A stretch of DNA of 64,000 nucleotides, taken from NCBI GenBank assembly GCA_015548865.1, contig JADMXW010000005.1:1-64000 (forward strand), read 5' to 3'. This DNA is from Serratia marcescens. GTDB lineage: Bacteria > Pseudomonadota > Gammaproteobacteria > Enterobacterales > Enterobacteriaceae. Shown piece by piece: positions 19,821 through 33,989 of the stretch. Every line of letters starts with the position of its first letter. Position 1 is the first letter of the stretch. Position numbers and translations under genes: made by a program. The notes below the pieces were generated by a model, which saw nothing but the letters and a program-made list of their open reading frames with translations, made no database searches and had not been told where the DNA came from.

Positions 19821-19860
19821 AGACGTCAATACATCTAGACTTCTAAACTTCTTTGCGTAT
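19821..19860. promoter_or_regulatory. MetJ operator between metB and metJ
   Basis: Tandem 8-bp met boxes in register: AGACGTCA, ATACATCT, AGACTTCT, AAACTTCT and a poorer TTGCGTAT. The first three match AGACGTCT at 5-7 positions. They lie 58-97 bp from the metB start and about 90-130 bp from metJ, so they can serve both divergent promoters. The array is longer than the one at metF. Confidence 0.88.
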
Positions 19861-19948
19861 AGATTGAGCATTAGCGGAAATCCCGTTAGAATTACCCTCA
19901 TATCATGACGGTTTTATCTTCCCGACGACTATATTTTTAAGGTATCCC

Positions 19949-20266
19949 ATGGCTGAGTGGAACGGCGAGTATGTCAGCCCTTACGCTGAACACGGTAAAA
20001 AGAGCGAACAAGTTAAAAAGATTACGGTCTCGATTCCACTTAAGGTGCTGAAAATCCTGACCGATGAGCGTACCCGACGTCAGGTCAACAACCTGCGCCA
20101 TGCGACCAACAGTGAATTATTGTGTGAAGCCTTCCTGCACGCGTTTACCGGACAGCCGCTGCCGGATGACAACGATCTGCGTAAAGAGCGCAGCGATGAG
20201 ATTCCTGAAGTGGCTAAAGAGATCATGCGCGAAATGGGGATAGACCCGGATACGTGGGAATATTGA
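19949..20266 (+). CDS. metJ: methionine repressor MetJ
   Basis: Ribbon-helix-helix repressor using S-adenosylmethionine as corepressor. The 105-aa product is the same length as E. coli MetJ and nearly identical to it; the DNA-contacting beta strand is [18 protein letters not shown] (about 22-39) and the C-terminus is [10 protein letters not shown]. It is divergent from metBL. Met boxes are visible in this window at its own promoter and at metF. Confidence 0.98.
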   Translation: MAEWNGEYVSPYAEHGKKSEQVKKITVSIPLKVLKILTDERTRRQVNNLRHATNSELLCEAFLHAFTGQPLPDDNDLRKERSDEIPEVAKEIMREMGIDPDTWEY

Positions 20267-20299
20267 TCTGACGGTAGAAACAACGACGCCAGAAACAAC

Positions 20300-20322
20300 A
20301 AAGGCACCGCGAGGGTGCCTTT
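20300..20322. terminator. bidirectional terminator between metJ and rpmE
   Basis: Perfect stem AAAGGCACC (20300-20308) / GGTGCCTTT (20314-20322) with a 5-nt loop, between convergent metJ and rpmE. The flanking A and T tracts are short on either strand. Confidence 0.7.
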
Positions 20323-20341
20323 GCTATTTATGCGGGGACGC

Positions 20342-20557
20342 TTATTTCTTGCTGCCCGGCACGCTGAAACGCTTGTTAAAGCGTTCAACACGACCACCGG
20401 TGTCAACAACACGTTGTTTACCGGTATAGAACGGGTGGCATTCGCCACAAACGTCCAGGTTCAGATCGTGACCCACGGTAGAATGGGTTTTGATAACGTT
20501 ACCGCAAGAACATGTTGCAGTAATCGCTACATAATTCGGGTGAATACCTTTTTTCAT
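20342..20557 (-). CDS. rpmE: 50S ribosomal protein L31 (zinc-binding type)
   Basis: Ribosomal protein bL31, 71 aa, bridging the two subunits. Four zinc-coordinating positions are visible: CSC (C16, C18) and CGEC (C37, C40). This marks the C+ form, used when zinc is sufficient. The sequence MKKGIHPNY...[18 protein letters not shown] follows E. coli RpmE throughout. The 20558-20916 spacer to priA holds no other gene; a minus-strand TATACT at 20665-20670 is a candidate -10. Confidence 0.97.
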   Translation of the reverse strand: MKKGIHPNYVAITATCSCGNVIKTHSTVGHDLNLDVCGECHPFYTGKQRVVDTGGRVERFNKRFSVPGSKK

Positions 20558-20766
20558 GGCAAACCTCTGTTAAGGCCGTGTCGCTATCCAGCCCTGTTTC
20601 GCCAGACACCACACGAAGTTAAGCACTGTGAACACAGCGCCGTACATTGACTATTTACGATCAGTATACGATATCACCACCGCGCAGCTCATTACACTAT
20701 CGCGATACAAAGTCGTATAAAGGCGGCGAATCATACAGAAATTAGCCAGAAGATGCAATCAGGTAA

Positions 20767-23112
<2,346 letters not shown>

Positions 23113-23343
23113 TAGTCTGACTCACCAATTCACCCTAAAAATGTGCGAACGGTGCCGAAAAAACGACATCCATCACATCTTTTATGCAATCTGAGCAGCA
23201 AAACTTGCGCGCCATCTGTTAAGCGTGCGCAGAGAAACAGTATCCTTAGCACAAATAGTGGTATAAGCCCGTCGGGCAAAAAGAGGGCGGTACGCGTGCC
23301 GCTGTCCCGTTCGCCAATCGCATATGATGCAAGGAGAACCGCG

Positions 23344-24387
23344 TTGGACTATAAAAATGACACCACGCCGGCGACAATGAAAGACGTGGCAGAGGTCGCA
23401 GGAGTATCGACGGCCACCGTTTCCCGTACGTTAATGAACCCTGAGAAGGTTTCCAGCCAAACACGCAAACGGGTCGAGCAAGCCGTCCTCACTGTCGGCT
23501 ACGCGCCGCATGCACTTGCCCGTCATGTAAAACGCAGCGAATCACGCACGCTGCTCGCTATCGTGCCCGATATTTGCGATCCCTTCTTCGCGGATGTCCT
23601 ACGCGGTATTGAAGAGACCGCCGCAAAACAAGGGTATCTGGTGTTGATTGGCGATTGTGCTCACCAGCATCACAAAGAAAAGTCCTTCGTGGATTTGATC
23701 ATCACCAAGCAAATTGACGGTATGTTGCTGCTCGGGGCCAACTTGCCGTTTAGCGCCAGCAAAGAGGAACGGCGCAATCTGCCGCCGATGGTGATGGTAA
23801 ATGAGTTCTCACCCGACCTGGAATTGCCAACGGTACACATCGATAATCTTACCGCTGCCTTCGATGCCGTTTATTACCTGCACCGACTTGGGCACCGCCG
23901 TATCGCCTGCATTGCAGGCCCAGAAAATATGCACCTGAGCGAATATCGTCTGCAAGGGTATATTCAAGCACTGCGTCGCAGCGGCATTCAGGTAGATAAC
24001 CAGTATATCTATCGCGGGAGCTTCAGTTACGAAACCGGCGTCAATGGGCTCATTACGCTAATGAAACACCCAGCCCCCCCGAGCGCCATATTCTGTCATA
24101 GCGACATGATGGCAATGGGTGTACTTTCACAGGCAAAGAAAATGAAACTGGATGTTCCCAAAGACCTGTCGCTAGTAGGTTTTGATGATATCGAGCAGGC
24201 GCAATACTGCTTCCCAGCGCTCACGACCGTAGCACAACCTCGCTACGAATTGGGGTGTGAATCCATGCATCTGCTGCTGGAACAATTGCAAGGTCATCCG
24301 GTTCCCAACGGCTCACGGTTACTCAACAGCAAACTGGTTATTCGTGACAGCACGGCCACGCCAAATTACGCCCGTTATCGGGTTTAA
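23344..24387 (+). CDS. cytR: LacI-family nucleoside regulator CytR
   Basis: Repressor of nucleoside uptake and catabolism genes that acts with CRP and is released by cytidine. The 347-aa product has a LacI HTH (TMKDVAEVAGVSTATVSRTLMNPEKVS) and the CytR hallmark segments IVPDICDPFFADVLRGIE, VLIGDCAHQH and DLIITKQIDGMLLLG. The start is set at a TTG (23344) because a perfect AAGGAG lies 7 nt upstream (23331-23336) and the product then begins like E. coli CytR. The open frame upstream to 23143 has no homology. The 231-bp spacer after priA holds no gene. Confidence 0.92.
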   Translation: MDYKNDTTPATMKDVAEVAGVSTATVSRTLMNPEKVSSQTRKRVEQAVLTVGYAPHALARHVKRSESRTLLAIVPDICDPFFADVLRGIEETAAKQGYLVLIGDCAHQHHKEKSFVDLIITKQIDGMLLLGANLPFSASKEERRNLPPMVMVNEFSPDLELPTVHIDNLTAAFDAVYYLHRLGHRRIACIAGPENMHLSEYRLQGYIQALRRSGIQVDNQYIYRGSFSYETGVNGLITLMKHPAPPSAIFCHSDMMAMGVLSQAKKMKLDVPKDLSLVGFDDIEQAQYCFPALTTVAQPRYELGCESMHLLLEQLQGHPVPNGSRLLNSKLVIRDSTATPNYARYRV

Positions 24388-24467
24388 GAATTCCGGTGCT
24401 GGTCAAAGTTTTTAGGGTTCAGTAACATGCTCCCTAAATCTTTCATTTCATTTGTAGCGAAACGACA

Positions 24468-25331
24468 GTGGCACAACGAGATTACGTCAGCCGTGGGCGC
24501 TCAAGCGCACGACGAAAAAAGACAACCAGTCGAAGAAGTGGTTCTTCGTCGGGCGTCTCTAAGTTCATGATAATGCTGGCTGTCGCCGTGTTGGTGACGT
24601 TTGCTGGTGGGCTCTATTTTATCGCCAACAACAAGCCTGCGGACTCTCCTGTGTTGCCGCATAGCGCCACCACCAACGGTAATGGTTTGCCACCAAAGCC
24701 GGAAGAACGCTGGCGTTATATTAAGGAACTTGAAAATCGTCAGTTAGGTGTTCCTTCGCCAACCGCCCCCAATTCCGGTGGTGAAATTAAATCGCCGGTA
24801 CAGCTCACTCAAGAGCAGCGTCAACTGTTAGAGCAGATGCAAGCGGATATGCGCCGTGCGCCGACACAGTTGTCAGAAGTGCCTTATAATGATCAAACAC
24901 CGGTGCCTCGCTCTCAGGTCACTATCACCGCGCCCAAAACCGTGGTGACGCCGCCAGTGGCGACAACACCAGCGGTGACCCAACCGCCTGTGAGCGCACG
25001 AGCGCCAGTCACCGCTCCGGTAACGCAACCTGCTGCCCCTAAACAGGAAACACCGAAACCGGTGGAAACCGCAAAGCAGCCAGAGGCTCCCAAGCCTGAA
25101 AAAACACAGCGTTGGATGGTGCAATGTGGATCGTTTAAAACGCTGGAGCCAGCAGAATCGGTACGCGCACAGTTGGCCTTTGCCGGTATTGAAAGTCGTA
25201 TAGCCAGCAGCGGCGGCTGGAACCGCATTACCTTAGGGCCGTATAAAGATCGCGCCACAGCCGACAAAATGCTATCCCGTCTAAAAGATGCTGGCGCAGC
25301 GAACTGCATTCCTCTCGCTTCCGGGGGTTGA
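24468..25331 (+). CDS. ftsN: essential cell division protein FtsN
   Basis: Bitopic inner-membrane protein that triggers septal peptidoglycan synthesis. The 287-aa product, from a GTG start as in E. coli, has a basic cytoplasmic tail ([18 protein letters not shown]) and one TM segment (about 34-52). The essential helices around [18 protein letters not shown] and [17 protein letters not shown] are conserved. A long linker and a C-terminal SPOR domain (about 210-287, RWMVQCGSF...) follow. It is shorter than E. coli FtsN (319 aa): the Gln-rich linker is replaced by a Pro/Thr/Val-rich one. cytR lies 80 bp upstream. Confidence 0.95.
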   Translation: MAQRDYVSRGRSSARRKKTTSRRSGSSSGVSKFMIMLAVAVLVTFAGGLYFIANNKPADSPVLPHSATTNGNGLPPKPEERWRYIKELENRQLGVPSPTAPNSGGEIKSPVQLTQEQRQLLEQMQADMRRAPTQLSEVPYNDQTPVPRSQVTITAPKTVVTPPVATTPAVTQPPVSARAPVTAPVTQPAAPKQETPKPVETAKQPEAPKPEKTQRWMVQCGSFKTLEPAESVRAQLAFAGIESRIASSGGWNRITLGPYKDRATADKMLSRLKDAGAANCIPLASGG

Positions 25332-25368
25332 AAACGCCTAAGCGGTCCCCATCTACAAGATCAATATG

Positions 25369-25397
25369 CCCCGCATTACTGTGGGGTTCTTTTTTCT
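25369..25397 (+). terminator. intrinsic terminator between ftsN and hslV
   Basis: Stem CCCCGCA (25369-25375) / TGTGGGG (25380-25386) with loop TTAC, one G-T pair, followed by TTCTTTTTTC. It lies 38 bp after the ftsN stop and 21 bp before the hslV start, so it may also affect the hslVU leader. Confidence 0.85.
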
Positions 25398-25417
25398 TAT
25401 CTAGCGGGGATCGACAC

Positions 25418-25948
25418 GTGACAACTATAGTAAGTGTACGTCGCAACGGCCACGTGGTGATTGGCGGCGACGGCCAAGCCACATTGGGAAACACTGTTAT
25501 GAAAGGCAACGTGCGTAAAGTACGCCGCCTTTACAACGACAACGTTATCGCTGGCTTTGCGGGCGGCACCGCCGACGCCTTTACGCTGTTCGAGCTGTTT
25601 GAACGTAAGCTTGAGCTGCATCAAGGCCATTTGGTCAAAGCCGCAGTGGAATTAGCGAAAGACTGGCGTACCGATCGCATGTTACGCCGTCTGGAAGCAC
25701 TGCTGGCCGTCGCAGACGAAAACGCGTCACTCATCATCACCGGTAACGGGGATGTGATTCAACCGGAAAACGATTTGATTGCTATCGGTTCTGGTGGCCC
25801 TTATGCACAAGCTGCAGCCAGAGCACTTCTGGAGAATACAGAGCTCAGTGCGCGTGAGATCGTCGAAAAGTCTCTGGGTATCGCAGGTGATATCTGCATC
25901 TACACCAACCAGTTCCACACGATTGAAGAATTAGCCTCCAAGGCGTAA
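25418..25948 (+). CDS. hslV: ATP-dependent protease peptidase subunit HslV (ClpQ)
   Basis: Proteasome-like peptidase forming a double hexamer capped by HslU. The 176-aa product equals the E. coli length. The catalytic threonine is residue 2 ([11 protein letters not shown]...), exposed after Met removal. The fold motifs [15 protein letters not shown] and [20 protein letters not shown] are intact. The start is GTG at 25418, chosen because it places the catalytic Thr at the mature N-terminus; the longer frame from 25328 runs through the ftsN terminator. hslU follows after 11 bp. Confidence 0.96.
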   Translation: MTTIVSVRRNGHVVIGGDGQATLGNTVMKGNVRKVRRLYNDNVIAGFAGGTADAFTLFELFERKLELHQGHLVKAAVELAKDWRTDRMLRRLEALLAVADENASLIITGNGDVIQPENDLIAIGSGGPYAQAAARALLENTELSAREIVEKSLGIAGDICIYTNQFHTIEELASKA

Positions 25949-25959
25949 GGAATTACATT

Positions 25960-27291
25960 ATGTCTGAAATGACCCCGCGCGAAATCGTCAGCGAACTCGA
26001 CAGCTACATCATCGGTCAACACAAGGCCAAACGTGCGGTGGCAATTGCATTGCGTAACCGCTGGCGCCGTATGCAGCTTTCTGACGCGTTACGCCATGAA
26101 GTGACACCCAAGAATATCCTGATGATCGGGCCGACCGGCGTCGGTAAAACCGAGATCGCCCGCCGTCTGGCAAAACTGGCCAACGCCCCGTTTATCAAAG
26201 TGGAAGCGACTAAATTTACTGAAGTCGGCTATGTTGGCAAGGAAGTGGATTCCATCATCCGCGATCTGACAGATGCCGCTATCAAGATGATGCGTCAGCA
26301 GTCACTGGAAAAAAACCGCTTCCGCGCCGAAGAGATGGCAGAAGAACGTATTCTGGATGCGCTGATTCCCCCAGCAAAAAATAACTGGGGCCAACCGGAA
26401 GAGCAACAAGAACCTTCCGCAGCACGCCAAGCGTTCCGCAAAAAACTGCGTGAAGGGCAGTTGGATGACAAGGAAATTGAAATCAATCTGGCGGCAACCC
26501 CCGTTGGCGTTGAAATCATGGCGCCTCCAGGCATGGAAGAGATGACGAACCAGTTGCAGTCAATGTTCCAGAATCTGGCCGGCCAGAAGCAGAAGACGCA
26601 CAAGATGAAAATCAAAGATGCGTTCAAGCTACTGGTGGAAGAGGAAGCTGCGAAGCTGGTCAATCCGGAAGAGCTGAAACAACAGGCTATCGAATCCGTT
26701 GAGCAGCACGGTATCGTGTTTATTGATGAGATCGATAAAATCTGTAAACGTGGGGAAACGTCCGGGCCGGATGTCTCTCGCGAAGGTGTACAGCGCGATC
26801 TTCTGCCATTAGTGGAAGGGTGTACGGTATCCACCAAACACGGCATGGTGAAAACCGATCACATTCTGTTTATCGCATCCGGTGCGTTCCAAGTTTCCAG
26901 CCCGTCAGACCTGATCCCCGAGCTGCAAGGACGTCTGCCTATCCGCGTCGAACTGCAAGCGCTGACAACGGAAGACTTCGAGCGCATTCTGACGGAGCCC
27001 AGTGCATCACTGACAGAACAGTACAAAGCGCTACTGGCGACTGAAGGTGTTGATATCGTCTTCACAGCGGACGGCATTCGTCGAATTGCGGAGGCAGCCT
27101 GGCAGGTCAACGAGCGTACCGAAAACATTGGTGCACGTCGTTTGCACACCGTTTTGGAGCGTTTGATTGAAGAGATCTCTTACGATGCAAGCGAAATGGG
27201 CGGCCAAACTGTTACCGTTGACGCAGAATACGTTCGCAGTCACCTTGATGAGCTCGTAGCAGATGAAGATCTGAGCCGTTTTATCTTATAA
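25960..27291 (+). CDS. hslU: ATP-dependent protease ATPase subunit HslU (ClpY)
   Basis: AAA+ unfoldase that feeds proteins into HslV. The 443-aa product (E. coli: 443) has Walker [14 protein letters not shown] (about 57-69), the inserted I domain (about 110-240) and Walker [12 protein letters not shown] (about 250-260). Sensor [14 protein letters not shown] follows, and the C-terminal DEDLSRFIL tail inserts into HslV. AAGGA precedes the ATG by 8 nt. Confidence 0.97.
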   Translation: MSEMTPREIVSELDSYIIGQHKAKRAVAIALRNRWRRMQLSDALRHEVTPKNILMIGPTGVGKTEIARRLAKLANAPFIKVEATKFTEVGYVGKEVDSIIRDLTDAAIKMMRQQSLEKNRFRAEEMAEERILDALIPPAKNNWGQPEEQQEPSAARQAFRKKLREGQLDDKEIEINLAATPVGVEIMAPPGMEEMTNQLQSMFQNLAGQKQKTHKMKIKDAFKLLVEEEAAKLVNPEELKQQAIESVEQHGIVFIDEIDKICKRGETSGPDVSREGVQRDLLPLVEGCTVSTKHGMVKTDHILFIASGAFQVSSPSDLIPELQGRLPIRVELQALTTEDFERILTEPSASLTEQYKALLATEGVDIVFTADGIRRIAEAAWQVNERTENIGARRLHTVLERLIEEISYDASEMGGQTVTVDAEYVRSHLDELVADEDLSRFIL

Positions 27292-27334
27292 TCCTTCCAA
27301 TTCGGATTGTCCTGTTGCGCAAACGCTCTGTTTG

Positions 27335-27373
27335 GCAAATGATGGGAGGCTGATGCCTCCCATTTGCGTTTCT
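27335..27373 (+). terminator. intrinsic terminator downstream of hslU
   Basis: Long stem with arms GCAAATGATGGGAGGC (27335-27350) and GCCTCCCATTTGC (27355-27367), loop TGAT, followed by GTTTCT. It lies between hslU and menA; the T-tract is short but the stem is strong. Confidence 0.75.
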
Positions 27374-27449
27374 GACCAGCGCTCATGGACTGGACTTTTC
27401 ATTAACACATGCATGCGACAGACATTGCATTGAAAAAACGAAACGTATC

Positions 27450-28367
27450 ATGACATTATCAACCAAAAGCAGCAAAACTAAAGCCTGGTTGGACAGCTTG
27501 CGCCCAAAAACGCTTCCGCTGGCGTTTGCGTCCATTGTCACTGGCTCCGCTATTGCCAGTTGGCACAACAATTTCAAACCGGGTATCGCCCTGCTGGCAT
27601 TACTGACGGCTGGGTTGCTGCAAATCCTCTCCAATCTGGCGAACGATTACGGTGATGCCGTTAAAGGAAGCGATACAGAAACCCGTATCGGTCCGTTGCG
27701 TGGCATCCAAACCGGTGCCATCTCACTGTCTCAGTTGCGTACCGCCTTGATCGTGACCGTGGTGCTGACCATCGTGTCAGGGCTCTCACTGGTTGTCATG
27801 GCATGCGAGAAGCCATCAGATATCTTCGGTTTTCTGATTCTGGGAGTGCTAGCAATTGTGGCCGCCATTACCTACACCGTGGGTAACAAACCCTACGGTT
27901 ATATGGGGTTGGGTGACGTTTCGGTGATGATTTTCTTTGGCTGGCTTAGCGTCGCGGGTTCCTATTACCTGCAAACCGGCCATTTTGACAGCATTGTTAT
28001 GCTGCCCGCCACTGCCTGTGGCCTGCTTGCCACGGCAGTGTTGAACATTAACAACCTGCGCGATATAGACAACGATCGCCTTAGCGGGAAAAATACCCTG
28101 GCCGTTCGCCTCGGGGCACAGCGCGCTCGCTGCTACCATTCCTTGCTACTGTTGACCGCGCCGTTGTGCCTGGCGTTATTCGCCATGTTCTATCTGCATA
28201 CTCTGGCTGGCTGGCTATTTATTCTGACACTGCCGCTGCTGCTCAAGCAGGCAGCGTATGTGCGCCGTGAAATCAGTCCGTTCAGTATGCGCCCTATGTT
28301 GGAAAAAACCGTCAAGGGTGCACTACTGACGAATTTGCTGTTTGCTGTGGGTGTGATGCTCAGCTAA
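27450..28367 (+). CDS. menA: 1,4-dihydroxy-2-naphthoate polyprenyltransferase MenA
   Basis: Integral membrane UbiA-family enzyme attaching the octaprenyl tail in menaquinone synthesis. The 305-aa product has about nine TM helices. The two Asp-rich Mg/diphosphate motifs are NLANDYGDAVKGSD (about 63-76) and NNLRDIDNDRLSGK (about 195-208). Gene order hslVU-menA-rraA is that of E. coli. Confidence 0.96.
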   Translation: MTLSTKSSKTKAWLDSLRPKTLPLAFASIVTGSAIASWHNNFKPGIALLALLTAGLLQILSNLANDYGDAVKGSDTETRIGPLRGIQTGAISLSQLRTALIVTVVLTIVSGLSLVVMACEKPSDIFGFLILGVLAIVAAITYTVGNKPYGYMGLGDVSVMIFFGWLSVAGSYYLQTGHFDSIVMLPATACGLLATAVLNINNLRDIDNDRLSGKNTLAVRLGAQRARCYHSLLLLTAPLCLALFAMFYLHTLAGWLFILTLPLLLKQAAYVRREISPFSMRPMLEKTVKGALLTNLLFAVGVMLS

Positions 28368-28432
28368 GCGGCAAGCATTTACTGACACGCATCAAGTTAA
28401 CATTTGATGATTTTGCCAACACTCGCCTTTAA

Positions 28433-28960
<528 letters not shown>

Positions 28961-28981
28961 TCGGGCAATAATGTATTTATG

Positions 28982-29006
28982 AAAAAGGGCGCAATGCGCC
29001 CTTTTT
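28982..29006. terminator. bidirectional terminator between rraA and zapB
   Basis: AAAAAGGGCGCA-AT-GCGCCCTTTTT is a near-perfect palindrome with A-tract and T-tract on the two sides, so it can terminate in both directions between convergent rraA and zapB. Confidence 0.92.
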
Positions 29007-29023
29007 GCTGCTGCGTTTCTCGC

Positions 29024-29263
29024 TTAGACTTCTTCCATCTTGCCCAGCAATGCGCGCAGGCGCTCCTGCCAGACCTGCTGTTCTTCTTTCAAGTGTTCGT
29101 TTTCACGCACCAGCGTTTCACGGGATGCAGCGGCCTGTTGTACTTCCTGGCTAAGCTGACCGTTCTTTTCTTTCAGCTCCTCGATTTCCATCTGTAATAA
29201 TGTAATCGTATCAATTGCCTGCTGAACTTTGGCTTCCAGTTTCTCAAACACTTCAAATGACAT
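29024..29263 (-). CDS. zapB: cell division coiled-coil protein ZapB
   Basis: Small cytoplasmic protein that assembles at the Z-ring via ZapA. The 79-aa product is almost entirely coiled coil (heptads from about residue 5, [20 protein letters not shown], to the C-terminal [11 protein letters not shown]). The ATG at 29263 begins [10 protein letters not shown] as in E. coli; the open frame further upstream is non-homologous. It is convergent with rraA. Confidence 0.95.
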   Translation of the reverse strand: MSFEVFEKLEAKVQQAIDTITLLQMEIEELKEKNGQLSQEVQQAAASRETLVRENEHLKEEQQVWQERLRALLGKMEEV

Positions 29264-29792
29264 TCTTAAACCCCTTTTAATCGCAAGACACCAATGAGGC
29301 GTACTATCTCCCCTTCCCATGCCAATCCCACCTAACTTCCGCTCACTATCAAGCTTGCGTTGAGGATGGCACTCCACCAGCACGTCTCTTTCGTTCAGTG
29401 TATCAGTAAATTGTATGGGGCCGTCAGGACGCTGTCTAGCAGGCATCCACTCTGGCGCAAGTCTTGATCGTTTTTTTTGCCGCTACAATCAGTACAAACT
29501 GAAATTCCTTGCTTGCCTGCACAATAATTCGCGCGCTACTCTTCTGCCCCACCCGCAATCATGTTAACAACGTTAACGCCATCATTAACATGAAACGGGC
29601 GTAAGTAACCGTACAACAGTGCCTTGATAGGCGAATACGCTCATTTTTATGACGAACAACACACATTTTGATTTCGATATTTCTCGTTTTCGAACATTAA
29701 CGATAAATTCACATCGTCCACACATTTATACAGGGTCGCTCTATGTCAGCGGCCTGAACATTACTCTGTAGCCCCGTAAACAGGAAACCATT
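29264..29792. other. intergenic region zapB-glpF (promoters, regulator sites)
   Basis: A 529-bp spacer with no credible gene. It holds the zapB promoter on one side and the glpFK promoter on the other. A GlpR-like operator is listed separately. A second weaker TGACGAACA segment lies near 29650-29658. Confidence 0.6.
29679..29698. promoter_or_regulatory. GlpR-like operator upstream of glpFK
   Basis: The minus strand reads AATGTTCGAAAACGAGAAAT, matching the E. coli glp operator type (TATGTTCGATAACGAACATA) at most positions. It lies 95-114 bp before the glpF start. GlpR represses glp genes and is released by glycerol-3-phosphate. Confidence 0.6.
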
Positions 29793-32194
<2,402 letters not shown>

Positions 32195-32216
32195 TTCCCG
32201 CAGAGAAACAATCAAG

Positions 32217-32244
32217 GGCGCAGCCATGGCTGCGCCTTTTTTTT
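32217..32244 (+). terminator. intrinsic terminator of glpFK
   Basis: Perfect stem GGCGCAGCC-AT-GGCTGCGCC (32217-32236) followed by eight T residues (32237-32244). It ends exactly over the stop of convergent idnK, so the kinase gene's last bases form part of its T-run. Confidence 0.95.
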
Positions 32245-32770
32245 AACCGGCAACAGGCAATCGCTCGGGTACTAGCGCATTGATACAACGCTGCACCACA
32301 CCGTCAACGGGTGATGCGATATCTACAGCCACAACATCCGGTTCATCAGCTTGCGGCGTTTCCAACGCCATAAACTGACTTTTGAGCAAACTTTCCGGCA
32401 TGAAATGGCCTTTGCGCTGCCGCATGCGTTCTAACACCAACGCGTAATCCCCCGTCAGCCAAAGAAAGGTGATGCCGTGATTATCCCTCCTCAGCCGATC
32501 GCGGTAGCGTTTTTTCAGCGATGAGCAGACAAGAAAGCCTGTCTCATTCTTTTGTTGCAGGCTGAAGATCACATCGTTCAACCGCTCAAGCCAAGGTTCG
32601 CGGTCATCGTCATCCAGTGCCTGCCCCTGTGACATCTTAAGAATATTGTGACGCGGATGCAGATCATCACCATCAATAAACTTGGCACCTAAACGTTGCG
32701 CCAACTGCGCACCCACACTCGATTTTCCTGTGCTGGATACACCCATGATCACCACGCATTTTCCTGCCAT
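32243..32770 (-). CDS. idnK: gluconate kinase, IdnK-like
   Basis: P-loop kinase converting D-gluconate to 6-phosphogluconate. The 175-aa product has Walker A GVSSTGKSS (about 10-18), the substrate segment FIDGDDLHPRHNILKMSQGQALDDDDREPWLERLND and the motifs CSSLKKRYRD and GHFMPESLLKSQF. These match E. coli IdnK (187 aa) more closely than GntK. It is downstream of idnO on the same strand, 25 bp apart, so the pair supplies 5-keto-gluconate reduction and gluconate phosphorylation. Confidence 0.88.
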   Translation of the reverse strand: MAGKCVVIMGVSSTGKSSVGAQLAQRLGAKFIDGDDLHPRHNILKMSQGQALDDDDREPWLERLNDVIFSLQQKNETGFLVCSSLKKRYRDRLRRDNHGITFLWLTGDYALVLERMRQRKGHFMPESLLKSQFMALETPQADEPDVVAVDIASPVDGVVQRCINALVPERLPVAG

Positions 32771-32795
32771 AACGGCTCCTTGTTACACCGTATGT

Positions 32796-33560
32796 TTAAA
32801 CAGCAACCAGCATACCGCCATCAACAAACAACAGATGTCCGTTAACAAAATCAGATGCCCGTGAGGAGAGGTAAACAGCAGCGCCTATCAGCTCTTCCGG
32901 ATTGCCCCAGCGAGCTGCTGGCGTGCGTTTACACAGCCATTGGGTAAAGGCTTCATCTTCAACCAGCGCTTTGGTCATGTCCGTTTTGAAATAACCAGGC
33001 GCGATACCATTTACCTGAATGTTATAGCGCGCAAGTTCAACACACATACCGCGCGTCAGCATTTTTACCGCACCTTTTGAGGCGGCATAGGGCGTAATGG
33101 TGTCCCGTCCAAGCTCGCTCTGCATTGAACAGATATTAATAATCTTGCCGCGTTGACGTTTCACCATAAAGCGAGATACCGCCTGAGAAACCAGAAAAAC
33201 GGATTTCTGATTAACGTCAATTACCGCATCCCACTCATTTTCAGGAAATTCAGTAAAAGGATGGCGGCGTTGGATACCGGCATTATTAATGAGTACATCT
33301 ATTTCACCGATATTTTCTTCAATTTCGGCGATAGCGTTATTAACAGCCTGACCATTTGTCACATCAAATGCGCAAGCATAGGCTACAAATCCGGCATCAC
33401 GTAATTGACTGGCAGCGTGTTGAGCACGATCGTCAGTGATATCATTGATAATAATATCGGCACCTTGCTCAGCTAAACCTTTCGCCAACAGAAAACCAAT
33501 ACCTTGCGCTGAACCCGTAATAAGGACTTTTTTATTCGTTAACGAAAAGAGATCTTTCAT
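32796..33560 (-). CDS. idnO: gluconate 5-dehydrogenase (5-keto-D-gluconate 5-reductase) IdnO
   Basis: Short-chain dehydrogenase reducing 5-keto-D-gluconate to D-gluconate with NAD(P)H. The 254-aa product starts at ATG 33560 (MKDLFSLTNKK), the same start as E. coli IdnO; the frame upstream is non-homologous. It has the nucleotide motif GSAQGIGFLLA (about 16-26), NNAGIQRRHPFTEFPE, catalytic Ser/Tyr/Lys in SMQSELG and YAASKGAVK, and a C-terminus (VNGHLLFVDGGMLVAV) identical to E. coli IdnO. It is not KduD, despite family similarity. It is divergent from idnR. Confidence 0.92.
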   Translation of the reverse strand: MKDLFSLTNKKVLITGSAQGIGFLLAKGLAEQGADIIINDITDDRAQHAASQLRDAGFVAYACAFDVTNGQAVNNAIAEIEENIGEIDVLINNAGIQRRHPFTEFPENEWDAVIDVNQKSVFLVSQAVSRFMVKRQRGKIINICSMQSELGRDTITPYAASKGAVKMLTRGMCVELARYNIQVNGIAPGYFKTDMTKALVEDEAFTQWLCKRTPAARWGNPEELIGAAVYLSSRASDFVNGHLLFVDGGMLVAV

Positions 33561-33989
33561 TATGCTTTCCCGATAAATAATAGAACGAGACGTCCTATTG
33601 AGAGCGATAAGAAACTCAAAGCCCACTGAAAAGAAGGCTTAATAAGTGATCGTGTGGAACGCCGTCGCTGTAATAATAACGACGGCGCAAATAACATCGC
33701 CAATGCCAGACGTCCTATTATCAAACCGGTTTATTGCAAGCGAAACTGTGACAAAGATCACTCAAAATCATGTTACGAAAGGGCGTTACTTTTTACGTGA
33801 TCCTCAGCACTTATTTCCGCTGCAATAGTGGTTACCGTTCGTTGCGCGCTCTCTAACACGCGAAAAACGCTTATTATTTCCAATCCCGAGGCAATGTTAC
33901 GAGAGGTATTCCGGTAACACGCTTTCCTTTTTCCAGAGTGGCAGTGCATAATCCTCGTTTTAAATCAGGCGACACTCGGGCTTTCCTGC
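33561..33989. other. idnO-idnR divergent regulatory region
   Basis: A 429-bp spacer with no gene. It contains a CRP-like site (listed separately). The 12-mer AGACGTCCTATT occurs twice in the same orientation, exactly 120 bp apart (33588-33599 and 33708-33719). Half sites resembling the GntR/IdnR operator (ATGTTAC at 33769-33775 and 33893-33899, GGTAACAC at 33912-33919) are also present. Confidence 0.6.
33747..33762. promoter_or_regulatory. CRP-cAMP binding site upstream of idnO/idnR
   Basis: TGTGA-N6-TCACT, close to the ideal CRP core (TGTGA-N6-TCACA). It lies 187 bp upstream of idnO and 228 bp upstream of idnR. This fits catabolite control of a secondary carbon source. Confidence 0.7.

Noticed and set aside
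32796-33560. Identification as KduD (2-deoxy-D-gluconate 3-dehydrogenase)
   Set aside because: Motifs QRRHPFTEFPE and the C-terminal VNGHLLFVDGG plus adjacency to idnK and idnR fit IdnO; no kdu or kdg genes are nearby.
33588-33599. MetJ operator upstream of idnO (AGACGTCC)
   Set aside because: MetJ needs at least two contiguous met boxes; the neighbouring 8-mers do not match.
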